Shown here: positions 16,496-26,081 of the stretch, piece by piece
Layout: every line of letters starts with the position of its first letter
How positions within the stretch are numbered: the first letter of the stretch is position 1
From: Nitrosomonadales bacterium
GTDB lineage: Bacteria; Pseudomonadota; Gammaproteobacteria; Burkholderiales; Gallionellaceae
DNA length: 64,000 nt
Direction of reading: 5' to 3'
NCBI GenBank assembly: GCA_016223025.1
Contig: JACRPU010000010.1
Coordinates: 1-64,000, forward strand
Made by a program: the position numbers and the translations under genes
Notes under the pieces: model-generated
What the model saw: the letters and a program-made list of their open reading frames with translations, nothing else
Databases searched by the model: none
What the model was told of the DNA's origin: nothing

Positions 16496-17422
16496 ATGCT
16501 AATACTTCGCGGACTCCACTCTCCAGACAGGCAGCCGATCGCGCTGACCATCGGTAATTTTGATGGCGTGCATCTCGGCCATCAGGCCCTGCTCGACCAG
16601 TTGCATGATGCGGCGCGGTCGCGCGGCCTGCCGGCTGCCGTGCTGGTATTCGAACCGCACCCGCGCGAATTCTTCACCCCGCAACAGGCGCCGACGCGGC
16701 TGACCAACATGCGCGAAAAGCTGGAACTGTTCGCGGGGCTGGGCCTGGATCGCGTGCATGTGTGTCATTTCAACAGCGATTTTGCGCAGATGAGCGCGTC
16801 CGACTTCATCCATGCGCTGCATGAAAAACTGTCAGTGCGATTTGCCCTGATCGGCGACGATTTCCGTTTTGGCAGCGGTCGCAGCGGCGATTTTGCGCTG
16901 ATGGAAAAAGTCGGCGCGCAGCACGGTTTTGCGGTGCAGGCCATGCACAGCGTGCTGCATGACGGCATACGCATTTCCAGCACGGCGGTGCGCCTCGCGC
17001 TGGCGGAAGGGAAAATGGATGTGGCGCAACGCTACCTGGGGCGCCCCTACAGCATCAGCGGGCGCGTGGAACACGGCGACGGCATGGGCAAACGGCTCGG
17101 CTTTCCCACCGCCAATATCCAGTTGAAACACAACCGCCCGCCGCTGTCCGGCATTTTCGTGGTGCGGGTGCAGGGCGACGGCATGGGACCGATGCAGGGC
17201 GTGGCGAGCCTGGGCGTGCGCCCGACGCTGAGATCGGACGGCAAAGCGGTGCTGGAAGTGCATGTGTTCGATTTTTCCAGCGAGATTTACAACCGGCACA
17301 TGCGCGTGGATTTTCTGCACAAGCTGCGCGACGAGGAAAAATACCCCGATGTGGAAACGCTGAAGCGGCAGATTGCGCTGGATGTAACGAATGCGAGGCA
17401 ATGGTTCAAGCAACATGGCTGA
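16496..17422 (+). CDS. ribF: Bifunctional riboflavin kinase/FAD synthetase
   Basis: Phosphorylates riboflavin to FMN and adenylates FMN to FAD. 308 residues, normal length. The N-terminal FAD synthetase part has LTIGNFDGVHLGHQALL (the HxGH nucleotidyl-transfer motif) and ISSTAVR; the C-terminal riboflavin kinase part has GRVEHGDGMGKRLGFPTANI and GVASLGVRPT. The start MLILRGL matches relatives. Its message may be leaderless (see the TATAAT upstream). In many betaproteobacteria ribF lies before ileS and lspA; here it is followed by a repeat element and tgt. Confidence 0.95.
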   Translation: MLILRGLHSPDRQPIALTIGNFDGVHLGHQALLDQLHDAARSRGLPAAVLVFEPHPREFFTPQQAPTRLTNMREKLELFAGLGLDRVHVCHFNSDFAQMSASDFIHALHEKLSVRFALIGDDFRFGSGRSGDFALMEKVGAQHGFAVQAMHSVLHDGIRISSTAVRLALAEGKMDVAQRYLGRPYSISGRVEHGDGMGKRLGFPTANIQLKHNRPPLSGIFVVRVQGDGMGPMQGVASLGVRPTLRSDGKAVLEVHVFDFSSEIYNRHMRVDFLHKLRDEEKYPDVETLKRQIALDVTNARQWFKQHG

Positions 17423-17520
17423 TTGCCGCGCATCCGCCGCTCTTCGGGCGGTTCTGGCGCAGCGCTTGGCCCGATACATGCCGGATGCGGATTGAGGGGC
17501 TGGCTTCCCCGAGGAATTCA

Positions 17521-18783
<1,263 letters not shown>

Positions 18784-18850
18784 CGGGTTTGCGCATCGCA
18801 TTCCGGATAGCCGACCGCAAGGGGCAAACGGGTGCGGCAACGGCTTTGCA

Positions 18851-18880
18851 GGCATCCCGCGTCACGGTTTCCGGGATGCC
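18851..18880. terminator. Possible bidirectional hairpin between tgt and gltA
   Basis: A 9-bp stem GGCATCCCG/CGGGATGCC with a loop of about 12 bases lies between the convergent genes. No T tract follows on either strand, so intrinsic termination is uncertain. Confidence 0.3.
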
Positions 18881-18942
18881 GATGTTCACCCTGTCTGGCT
18901 GAAACACGTCCCGCGAATTCTTCCGGCTCGCCCGTTCCGGGA

Positions 18943-20244
18943 TCATCCGCGGCCTGCCTGACGGCTGCCGATCGGCACGTAGTCGCGCCTGGTTGCTCCC
19001 CGGTACAACTGGCGCGGACGGCCTATCTTGTGGTCGGGTTCGGCGATCATTTCGTTCCACTGCGAGATCCAGCCCACGGTGCGCGCCACGGCAAAAATCA
19101 CCGTGAACATGTTGACGGGGATGCCCAGCGCACGCAGCACGATGCCGGAATAGAAATCCACGTTCGGATACAGCTTGTGTTCGATGAAGTATGGGTCGCT
19201 CAGGGCGACGCGCTCCAGTTCCATCGCCAGTTCGAACAGCTTGTGGTTTTCCAGCTTGAGTTCCCCCAGAACCTCGTAACAGGTCTTGCGCATCACCGCA
19301 GCGCGCGGATCCATGTTCTTGTAGACGCGGTGGCCGAAACCCATCAGGCGGTATTTCTTGTCTTTCACGCCCTGCACGTATTCCTTCACGCGCGAGATGT
19401 CGCCGACCTCTTCCAGCATTTTCAGCGCGGCCTCGTTGGCGCCGCCGTGCGCAGGCCCCCACAGCGCGGCGATGCCGGAAGCGATGCAGGCGAACGGGTT
19501 CGCCATGCTCGACCCGGCCAGGCGCACCGTCGAGGTGGAGGCGTTCTGCTCGTGGTCGGCGTGCAGGATGAGAATGCGGTCCAGCGCGCGAACCAGCAGC
19601 GGGTTAGGCTCATAATCCTCGGTCGGGGTGCCGAACATCATGTACATGAAATTTTCCGCATAGCCGAACCTGTTCTTCGGGTACATGAACGGCGCGCCGG
19701 TGTAGTACTTGTGAGCCATCGCGGCAAGGGTCGGCAGTTTCGCCAGCATGCGCATCGCGGAGATCTCGCGGTGGCGGGGATCGTTGATGTCCAGCGAATC
19801 GTGATAAAACGCCGACAGCGCCCCCACCACGCCGACCATCACCGCCATCGGGTGCGCATCGCGGCGGAAGCCGGAATAAAAGCGCACGATCTGCTCGTGC
19901 ACCATGGTGTGGTGCGTGACGATGTCCCTGAATTCAGCCGACTGCGCGGCATCCGGCAAACCGCCGTTCAGCAGCAGATAGCACACTTCGAGAAAATCGG
20001 AATGCTCGGCCAGTTGTTCGATCGGATAGCCCCGGTAATACAGCAGCCCGGCATCGCCATCAATAAAGGTAATATTCGAGGTGCAACTGGCCGTGGCGAA
20101 AAACGCGGGATCATAGGTAAACACGCCCAGCTTGCTCAGGTTGTGGATATCAATCACGTCCGGGCCAAGCGTGCCGGACAGGATCGGCAGCTCGATGCTC
20201 CTGCCGTCATCCAGCGTCAATGTTGCGATGCGTTTGCTTTCCAT
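18943..20244 (-). CDS. gltA: Type II citrate synthase
   Basis: Condenses acetyl-CoA and oxaloacetate to citrate. 433 residues. The catalytic set is present: His in [12 protein letters not shown], His in [15 protein letters not shown] and Asp in PNVDFYSGI. The length and the opening ([24 protein letters not shown]) match the proteobacterial hexameric type II enzyme, normally inhibited by NADH. The frame is open upstream to 20316, but GGAGG seven bases before the ATG at 20244 fixes the start. It follows sdhB and sdhE in the same direction, with a 100-base gap holding a palindromic repeat. The C-terminus is a few residues longer than usual (SRQAGRG). Confidence 0.96.
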   Translation of the reverse strand: MESKRIATLTLDDGRSIELPILSGTLGPDVIDIHNLSKLGVFTYDPAFFATASCTSNITFIDGDAGLLYYRGYPIEQLAEHSDFLEVCYLLLNGGLPDAAQSAEFRDIVTHHTMVHEQIVRFYSGFRRDAHPMAVMVGVVGALSAFYHDSLDINDPRHREISAMRMLAKLPTLAAMAHKYYTGAPFMYPKNRFGYAENFMYMMFGTPTEDYEPNPLLVRALDRILILHADHEQNASTSTVRLAGSSMANPFACIASGIAALWGPAHGGANEAALKMLEEVGDISRVKEYVQGVKDKKYRLMGFGHRVYKNMDPRAAVMRKTCYEVLGELKLENHKLFELAMELERVALSDPYFIEHKLYPNVDFYSGIVLRALGIPVNMFTVIFAVARTVGWISQWNEMIAEPDHKIGRPRQLYRGATRRDYVPIGSRQAGRG

Positions 20245-20290
20245 GAGTTTCCTCCCGGCATTAGCGGGCCGAATGCCCGTAGTCCCCGCA

Positions 20291-20340
20291 GGGGCGAATT
20301 CATTCGCACATCGCATTTGTGCTGGTTAAATTCGCACCTG
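20291..20340. repeat. Degenerate GTGCGAAT/ATTCGCAC palindrome
   Basis: GGGGCGAATTCATTCGCAC (20291-20309) and a partial inverted arm AAATTCGCACCT further on match the family seen at 5294-5352. It lies in the leader of gltA, between sdhE and gltA. Confidence 0.6.
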
Positions 20341-20344
20341 CCAA

Positions 20345-20578
20345 TCAAATCGCCCTGATCTTTTCCAGCAATGCCTGACGCTCGCCCGGCGCCGCTTCCA
20401 GCCTGCCGGCAATCATGTCCCACAGCGGATTATCCGGCATATCCAGCAGTTCATCGAATGCGGCCTGCTGCGCTTCATCCAGCCCCGCGTAGCGCTGTTC
20501 GACGAAGCGGCCCAGCACGATGTCCAGCTCCAGCAAGCCGCGACGGCAGCGCCAGCGGATGCGTTCCATTTCTTTCAT
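20345..20578 (-). CDS. sdhE: Succinate dehydrogenase flavinylation factor SdhE
   Basis: A 77-residue protein of the SdhE/YgfY family, which promotes covalent FAD attachment to SdhA. The family motif RGLLELD (RGxxE) is present at residues 13-19, preceded by RIRWRCR. GGAG six bases before the ATG supports the start. It lies 16 bases after sdhB and before gltA, the usual betaproteobacterial order. Its client SdhA is not encoded in this window. Confidence 0.93.
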   Translation of the reverse strand: MKEMERIRWRCRRGLLELDIVLGRFVEQRYAGLDEAQQAAFDELLDMPDNPLWDMIAGRLEAAPGERQALLEKIRAI

Positions 20579-20594
20579 GCGGGCTCCGGCTTAT

Positions 20595-21290
20595 TCATAC
20601 CGCCCGCTTTACCATCAAGTCCTTGATTTTTCCGATGGCGCCGGTCGGGTTCAATTCCTTGGGGCATACGTCCACGCAATTCATGATGGTGTGGCAGCGG
20701 AACAGCCGGTAAGGGTCTTCCAGATTGTCCAGCCGTTCGCCGGTGATCTGATCGCGGCTGTCGGCGATGAAACGGTATGCCTGCAACAATCCTGCGGGGC
20801 CGACAAACTTGTCCGGGTTCCACCAGAACGAAGGGCATGCGGTGGTGCAGCAGGCACAAAGGATGCACTCGTACAAACCATCCAGTTCGGCACGCTGCAC
20901 GGGCGATTGCAAACGCTCGGTTTCCGGCGGCGGATCGTTGTTTACCAGATACGGTTTGATCGAATGGTATTGCTTGAAGAACTGCGTCATGTCCACGACC
21001 AGATCGCGGATTACCGGCAGGCCGGGCAAGGGGCGCAGTTCGATCGGCTGCTTCAGGCCTGACAGCGGCGTGACGCACGCCAGGCCGTTGCGCCCGTTGA
21101 TGTTCATCGCATCCGAGCCGCACACCCCTTCGCGGCAGGACTTGCGGTAACTCAAGCTGTCGTCCCGCTCCTTGAGCAGCGCCAGCGCGTCCAGCAGCAT
21201 TTTGTCGCCCGCCTCGATGTCCAGTTCATAACCCTGCATGGTCGGTCGGGCGCCGGCTTCCGGGTTGTAGCGGTAGATTTTGAATTTCAT
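20595..21290 (-). CDS. sdhB: Succinate dehydrogenase iron-sulfur subunit
   Basis: Carries electrons from the SdhA flavin to quinone through three clusters. 231 residues. Cysteines for [2Fe-2S] are in SCREGVCGSDAM and GLACVTPL; those for [4Fe-4S] and [3Fe-4S] are in CILCACCTTACPSFWW and CHTIMNCVDVCPKELNP. Normal length. Upstream, where sdhC-sdhD-sdhA would be expected, there is instead a 232-base gap with a hairpin repeat and then a broken WYL-regulator gene. The membrane anchor and flavoprotein genes must lie elsewhere or be absent. Confidence 0.96.
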   Translation of the reverse strand: MKFKIYRYNPEAGARPTMQGYELDIEAGDKMLLDALALLKERDDSLSYRKSCREGVCGSDAMNINGRNGLACVTPLSGLKQPIELRPLPGLPVIRDLVVDMTQFFKQYHSIKPYLVNNDPPPETERLQSPVQRAELDGLYECILCACCTTACPSFWWNPDKFVGPAGLLQAYRFIADSRDQITGERLDNLEDPYRLFRCHTIMNCVDVCPKELNPTGAIGKIKDLMVKRAV

Positions 21291-21396
21291 GGCTGCTTTC
21301 CCGTTTCACAAACAACACGTGCTTTGCCATTGAGCCACATATTGAAAGATCAATCAACGGCAGGAACGGTTCCAGCCGGATTGGCTGGGGAAAGCG

Positions 21397-21458
21397 GCCT
21401 AACGGTCATGGCGCAGGCCACCCCAATAAATGAATCGTCTGCGCCCTGACCGTTGGCC
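21397..21458. repeat. CCACCCC-loop hairpin repeat, copy A (upstream of sdhB)
   Basis: GGCCTAACGGTCATGGCGCAG pairs with CTGCGCCCTGACCGTTGGCC across a loop containing GCCACCCCAATAAATGAATCG. Copies B (30040-30092, before yhdP) and C (41290-41341, before trxA) keep the stem shape and the loop core GCCACCCC..AA..ATGAA. All three stand in the 5' region of a minus-strand gene. A CCCTCACTCTACTCTC-type stretch follows at 21491. Confidence 0.65.
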
Positions 21459-21522
21459 GTTCCTCGAAACTTCGGCCTTTGGCCTCGTTTTCCCTCACTC
21501 TACTCTCCCGGAGGGAAGTTGA

Positions 21523-21826
21523 TCATAGAAGGGTGGGCTGGAGCGTGGACAGCAGATGCTGCATGGCCAGCAGCGCGTGGATTTCCGATGCGTTGAACCA
21601 CAGGCCGGGCAAGCTGTAGTGCTTCGCTGCTGCCGCATCTTCGGCGAAGCGGTAGCCGCGCCGCGCCCTGTCCCACGTGATCGGGGCGTGGAGCCGGTCC
21701 TTCCTGTAATCCGGATAGCGCTTCAGGGTTGCCGGCGAAACCCCCGGTTCCTCCAGAAAAATCGCCGTCGGCGCAATACGCCGCTCGTGCAGCAATTGGT
21801 CAATCTTGTCGCGCGGTGCGATCCAT
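21523..21826 (-). pseudogene. Decayed WYL-domain transcriptional regulator (N-terminal part)
   Basis: The ATG at 21826 opens MDRTARQD and stops; one base out of frame the sequence continues as KIDQLLHERRIAPTAIFLEEPGVSPATLKRYPDYRKDRLHAPITWDRARRGYRFAEDAAAAKHYSLPGLWFNASEIHALLAMQHLLSTLQPTLL and ends. This is the winged helix-turn-helix and the beginning of the linker of YafY/WYL regulators, which sense nucleotides or DNA ends. The frameshift near residue 7 and the loss of the whole WYL domain (family about 300 residues) mark it as a pseudogene. It lies between sdhB and the SEC-C gene. Family assignment is from the HTH sequence only. Confidence 0.65.
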
Positions 21827-21904
21827 CCCGCGATTGTATCCCCGGCAGGCTGGCGTGCGGTGGAAATTGGCCGCCGGCCATGATTCCCATAAGGTGCGCG
21901 GCTC

Positions 21905-23365
21905 TTACGGCAACTCTAATTTTTCCCTCAATTCGGCGATGATGGCCGGATCGAATGGCATGTTGGTATGACTGCTTCTCCGTTCAAAATCCAGCAGCAG
22001 GGCTTCGACCATTTCGCGGCCATCACGGGTTTTGACGGCCTGCATGGGCGTCTTGCCGCCGAGGGCGGGGAGGCTGGTTTCCGGCCAAGTGCTGAAGTGC
22101 CGGCGCAGGTGCCCGGCGATCTGCGCCCGGATTTCCGGGCGGCTGTTCAGCTCTTCCTGCTCTTTCCGGCGCTGCCGGGAAGCTGCCGTTTCACCTTGCT
22201 CTTTCTCGCGCGCCAGCAGGGATTGGAGCGATTCGATCACGGTGGTTTTATAGCATGCACCGGGCAGCATCTTTTCGACGAGGGTGCGGATTTTTTGCGC
22301 GCGGTTTTCGGAGTTGACCTCGATGGTCATCCCGTTTCCCTCTATCTCGATGTGGCCGAGGACGGTGCTGTCCCACGATTGGTGTTTCTCGTTGCCTTTT
22401 TTCTGCCAGGAAAACTCGACCTTGCGCAAATTGCCGGATGCATCGGATTCGGCATCCGCCAGCAATTCTTCCGCCGTGCCGGTCAGGCACAGCGGGCTGA
22501 GCGCATCGAAGGCCGCGCGCGGCGACTCGATTCCGTACACGAGGCGGTGGGGCAACAGGGGGTCGCCGTCGGTATTCTGCAACTGCGGCATGGGCGGGTT
22601 GAGCAGGCGGTCAACGATGTCGTGGTAGATGTCCAGCATTTCGTAGCGGTATTCCCTGAGCACTTCAGGTGTAATCGTCTTGTTGCGGCGCTCCATTTGC
22701 TTGCGCAGTTCCAGGACGGCGCCTTTTTCCATGGGCGGGAACATGAAGGGCGCGCAGGCTTCGAGCATGGTGACGCCGTCCATAACCACCAGCTTGCCGA
22801 ACAGGATGTCGCCGGCCCGCGATTGCCGCGAGCCGGAGTGCTCCGTCACCTCCATCTCTTTGCCGGTGAAGATGTCGCGCGCGGTGAAGCCCGCGCCCGG
22901 GCGGACGGAAAGGATGTCGCAAAAGCTGAACGGGCTCGCGCAGCATTGTTCGATGTAGCGGGCGAGCAGCGGGTCGAGCTGGCGGCCCTTCTTGTCCAGG
23001 TAGGCCCGTCCCACCGTGATTCTGTCCTGCGCCTCGCGTTTCACCGCAGTGTCGTGGTTATAGGGCAGCCATTCGTAAAAGAACCAGGGCATGAAAACCG
23101 GCATGTGCGGCGTGTCCATGGTGAACGGCCCATCCTGCTCATCCTCCCGATGCGGCATGAAATCGTCCCATGCTTCCGGCAGCGCCTCCCTGCCGAAATG
23201 AGCGGTGGCGAATTCGAGCATCCGCATGGGCGAACCTTCGATGGCGCGGCGTATCCTGCGCCACAGAAATTCGTTCTCCGGCGGCGCCTGCTCCGCCATC
23301 AAACAGCACTGCTTGTATTTTTTCCCGCTGCCGCAGGGGCAGGGGTCGTTGCGTCCGGGTTTCAT
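21905..23365 (-). CDS. SEC-C zinc-motif protein of unknown function
   Basis: 486 residues. The N-terminus MKPGRNDPCPCGSGKKYKQCCL is a SEC-C motif, the zinc-binding module found at the end of SecA and in many stand-alone proteins. The remainder is a mixed alpha/beta region that I do not recognise, with a charged helix (LLAREKEQGETAASRQRRKEQEELNSR) near residue 400 and a final MPFDPAIIAELREKLELP. No catalytic motif stands out. The frame is open to 23389, but GAGG eight bases before the ATG at 23365 places the SEC-C motif right at the N-terminus as in relatives. It is a lone gene between a pseudogene and a repeat-filled gap. Confidence 0.8.
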   Translation of the reverse strand: MKPGRNDPCPCGSGKKYKQCCLMAEQAPPENEFLWRRIRRAIEGSPMRMLEFATAHFGREALPEAWDDFMPHREDEQDGPFTMDTPHMPVFMPWFFYEWLPYNHDTAVKREAQDRITVGRAYLDKKGRQLDPLLARYIEQCCASPFSFCDILSVRPGAGFTARDIFTGKEMEVTEHSGSRQSRAGDILFGKLVVMDGVTMLEACAPFMFPPMEKGAVLELRKQMERRNKTITPEVLREYRYEMLDIYHDIVDRLLNPPMPQLQNTDGDPLLPHRLVYGIESPRAAFDALSPLCLTGTAEELLADAESDASGNLRKVEFSWQKKGNEKHQSWDSTVLGHIEIEGNGMTIEVNSENRAQKIRTLVEKMLPGACYKTTVIESLQSLLAREKEQGETAASRQRRKEQEELNSRPEIRAQIAGHLRRHFSTWPETSLPALGGKTPMQAVKTRDGREMVEALLLDFERRSSHTNMPFDPAIIAELREKLELP

Positions 23366-23714
23366 TTTATTTTCCTCGGTTGAGAGCATACCGTTTGCGG
23401 GAAAAGCAATGCGGGCGCAGATTCTCCCTCACCCGTGCGTGGCTGTTGCCGCTTCAGCGGCTCTACAACCACGGCCTACCCCTTGCGAGTGCAACCACTA
23501 CCCGTAAACCTCAAGCCAGGAAGGGTAGCGATTGATGCGGTTTGCAGGCTCACCACATCCTGCGGCCCTGTACTCCGCTCCGGTTCATGGGAATCAATTC
23601 TGGCGAAAAATTGGCGGCTGCGGTCTCTCACTTCTTGGACGGTTCGCTTCCAATTTCGCAGGGTGGTCTCAAAACCGGCCCGATGCTGGCCGGCGCACGG
23701 GCTTCGCATCTTCG
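23366..23714. other. Gene-free gap with a dispersed repeat
   Basis: No coding sequence is recognised. The part 23412-23496 is an inverted copy of a repeat found again at 35971-36084 (see that entry). The remainder has no feature I can identify. Confidence 0.6.
23412..23496 (-). repeat. Dispersed hairpin repeat GCAAGGGGTAGGCCGTGGTTG, copy 1
   Basis: Read on the minus strand: GCAAGGGGTAGGCCGTGGTT, then AGCCGCTGAAGCGGC, then CCACGCACGGGTGAGGGA and ATCTGCGCCC. The GTGGTTG and CAACCAC-like arms enclose an inner CCGCT/AGCGG stem, so it folds as a nested hairpin. The copy at 35971-36084 differs by an extra run of about 30 bases between the outer arm and the inner stem. Confidence 0.7.
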
Positions 23715-25211
23715 CTACGCCGTGCCCCCCACCGTCAGCCCGTCTATCCTTACCGTCGGCTGCCCCACGCCGACCGGCACGCTCTGGCCTTCCTTGCCGC
23801 AGGTGCCGACACCCGGATCGAGGGCCATATCGTTGCCGATCATGGAAACCCGGGTGAGCGCTTCGGGGCCGCTGCCGATCAGCGTCGCGCCCTTCACCGG
23901 GCAGGTGATCCTGCCGTTCTCGATCAGGTACGCTTCGGTGGTGGAGAACACGAATTTGCCGCTGGTGATGTCCACCTGCCCGCCGCCGAAATTGGCGGCA
24001 TACAAACCGCGCTCGACCGAGGCGATGATCTCCTGCGGGTCCTTGTCGCCGTTCAGCATCATGGTGTTGGTCATGCGCGGCATCGGCAGGTGCGCGTAGG
24101 ATTCGCGCCGCGCGTTGCCGGTGACCGGCACGCCCATCAGGCGCGCGTTCAGCGTATCCTGCAAGTAGCCCCTGAGCACGCCGTCCTCGATCAGCACGGT
24201 GCGCTGCGCCGGGTTGCCTTCGTCATCCATTTGCAGCGAGCCGCGCCGATTGATGATCGTGCCGTCGTCCACCACGGTCACGCCCCTGGCGGCGACGCGC
24301 TGGCCGATGCGCCCGGAAAAAGCGGAACTGCCCTTGCGGTTGAAGTCGCCTTCCAGCCCGTGCCCGACCGCTTCGTGCAGCAGGATGCCGGGCCAGCCGG
24401 AACCCAGCACCACGGTCATGGCGCCCGCCGGTGCCGGCTGGGCATCCAGGTTGGTCACGGCCTGATGCACCGCTTTGGCGGCGTAGTCATGCAGCACCGC
24501 GTCGCTGAAATAAGCGTAGTCAAAACGTCCACCTCCGCCGGCGGAACCTTGCTCGCGGCGGCCCGAGCTTTCCACGATAACCTGCAAGGATAGGCGTACC
24601 AGCGGGCGGATGTCGGCGTTCATCAGGCCGTCGCTGCGCGCCACCAGCACGATTTCATATTCGCCCGCCAGCCCCGCCATCACCTGGGTGACGCGCGGAT
24701 CGAGCGCGCGCGCGTAGCGTTCCAGCCGCTCCAGCAGCGCGACCTTGCCGCTATCCTTCAGGCTGGCGATGGGATCGTGCGGCAGATACATTTTGCGCTC
24801 GTCGCCTGCGCGCAATCCGCCGACGGAACTGCGGGCCGCTTGCTGCGGCGGCACCGGCGCAAATGCGAGCGCGGGCGCGCGCAGCGCCCCGCCCTGCCGC
24901 GCAATCGCGCGGGTGGCTTGCGCGGCGCCCTCCAGCGCGGCCAGGCTGATGTCGCCGGAATAGGCGAAAGCGGTTTTCTCGCCGCTCACCGCGCGCACCC
25001 CCACGCCCTGGTCTATGCCGAAGCTGCCGGACTTGACGATGCCCTCTTCCAGCGACCAGCTTTCGGCGCGGCTATACTGGAAATACAGATCGGCGTAGTC
25101 CACCCGGTGCGCCAGAATCCTGCCGAACACCTGCTCCAGGTGCCGCGTTTCCAGCGCGTGCGGCGCAAGCAGGGACTGTTGCGCGAGAGCGAACACCGTG
25201 TCGTTTTTCAT
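23715..25211 (-). CDS. tldD: Metalloprotease TldD
   Basis: Zinc protease that, with TldE/PmbA, matures or degrades small peptides (microcin B17, CcdA in E. coli). 498 residues. The zinc motif is [11 protein letters not shown] (HExxxH). Also visible: [41 protein letters not shown] and the C-terminal [33 protein letters not shown], all typical. The open frame runs back to 25343, but the ATG at 25211 overlaps the nit stop in an ATGA, giving translational coupling. TldE is not in this window. Last gene of the yhdP-nit-tldD operon, the usual order in betaproteobacteria. Confidence 0.95.
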   Translation of the reverse strand: MKNDTVFALAQQSLLAPHALETRHLEQVFGRILAHRVDYADLYFQYSRAESWSLEEGIVKSGSFGIDQGVGVRAVSGEKTAFAYSGDISLAALEGAAQATRAIARQGGALRAPALAFAPVPPQQAARSSVGGLRAGDERKMYLPHDPIASLKDSGKVALLERLERYARALDPRVTQVMAGLAGEYEIVLVARSDGLMNADIRPLVRLSLQVIVESSGRREQGSAGGGGRFDYAYFSDAVLHDYAAKAVHQAVTNLDAQPAPAGAMTVVLGSGWPGILLHEAVGHGLEGDFNRKGSSAFSGRIGQRVAARGVTVVDDGTIINRRGSLQMDDEGNPAQRTVLIEDGVLRGYLQDTLNARLMGVPVTGNARRESYAHLPMPRMTNTMMLNGDKDPQEIIASVERGLYAANFGGGQVDITSGKFVFSTTEAYLIENGRITCPVKGATLIGSGPEALTRVSMIGNDMALDPGVGTCGKEGQSVPVGVGQPTVRIDGLTVGGTA

Positions 25212-26068
25212 GGCTGTGGCCTGTTGAGGGTGCGATGCGAAAGGGCCGGCAAACTGGCGCGCAGGCTGGCCTGGTAGGACGGGTTCACGTCGGCGATCAC
25301 CACTCCGGAACCCCGCGCCAGGCGATCCAGCACCCGCCCCCACGGATCAACGATCATGCTGTTGCCGTGCGTTTCGCGGCCGCTGACGTGATAGCCGCCC
25401 TGCGCGGCAGCCACCACATACGCCAGGTTTTCGATGGCGCGCGCGCGCACCAGCACTTCCCAGTGCAACTTGCCGGTAGTTTCGGTGAAGGCGGCGGGCA
25501 ACGTGATGATGTCCACGTCCTTCATGGCGCGGAACAGCTCGGGAAAGCGCAAATCGTAGCAGACCGCCAGGCCGATGCGCCCGAAGGGGCTGTCCACCAC
25601 CACCACCTGCTTCCCCGGTTCGATGGTGCGCGCTTCGTGATAATGCTCGTTGCCGAGGTCGAGGTTGAACAGGTGGATCTTGTCGTAACGCGCCACCAGG
25701 CCGCCCGTTTCGTCAAACACCAGGCAACTGTTGCGCACTTTTTCCGGCGCATCCGCCGCCAGCGGAATCGAGCCTCCCACCAGCCATATCCGGTATTCGT
25801 GCGCGGCATCGCGCAGGAAGGACTGGATGATGCCGCTGCCGGGCTGCTCGCGCAGCGCCACCTTGTCGTTTTCATGCATCCCCATGATCGGGAAGTATTC
25901 CGGCAATACCACCAGGCGCGCGCCCTGGTCTGCCGCCATCGCGATCAGGCGACGCGCTTCGTTGAGGTTGCCCGCGACATTCGGCCCGGAAGCCATCTGC
26001 ACGGCGGCAACCTTGAACGACTGGGTTTGCGCGGCGATTTTTTTCTGGGTGGAATGACCATCCAACAT
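25208..26068 (-). CDS. Nitrilase-family carbon-nitrogen hydrolase (Nit1/YafV-type)
   Basis: 286 residues. The catalytic triad is visible: Glu in LPEYFPI, Lys in YDKIHLFN and Cys in [22 protein letters not shown] and [13 protein letters not shown] are also family features. Its closest relatives by context and motif (bacterial Nit between yhdP and tldD) are deaminated-glutathione amidases, which repair a side product of transaminases; this specificity is inferred. GGAAG before the ATG at 26068 supports this start over the open frame to 26167. The ATG lies 13 bases after the yhdP stop, and the TGA overlaps the tldD ATG. Confidence 0.9.
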   Translation of the reverse strand: MLDGHSTQKKIAAQTQSFKVAAVQMASGPNVAGNLNEARRLIAMAADQGARLVVLPEYFPIMGMHENDKVALREQPGSGIIQSFLRDAAHEYRIWLVGGSIPLAADAPEKVRNSCLVFDETGGLVARYDKIHLFNLDLGNEHYHEARTIEPGKQVVVVDSPFGRIGLAVCYDLRFPELFRAMKDVDIITLPAAFTETTGKLHWEVLVRARAIENLAYVVAAAQGGYHVSGRETHGNSMIVDPWGRVLDRLARGSGVVIADVNPSYQASLRASLPALSHRTLNRPQP

Positions 26069-26081
26069 ATTCTGCTTCCGG

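Noticed and set aside
18832-20358. 508-residue plus-strand frame opposite gltA
   Set aside because: Shadow of the high-GC gltA gene; gltA has a full set of catalytic motifs and a proper Shine-Dalgarno.
21968-23383. 471-residue plus-strand frame opposite the SEC-C gene
   Set aside because: The minus-strand frame has a perfect SEC-C motif and Shine-Dalgarno; the plus frame has neither.
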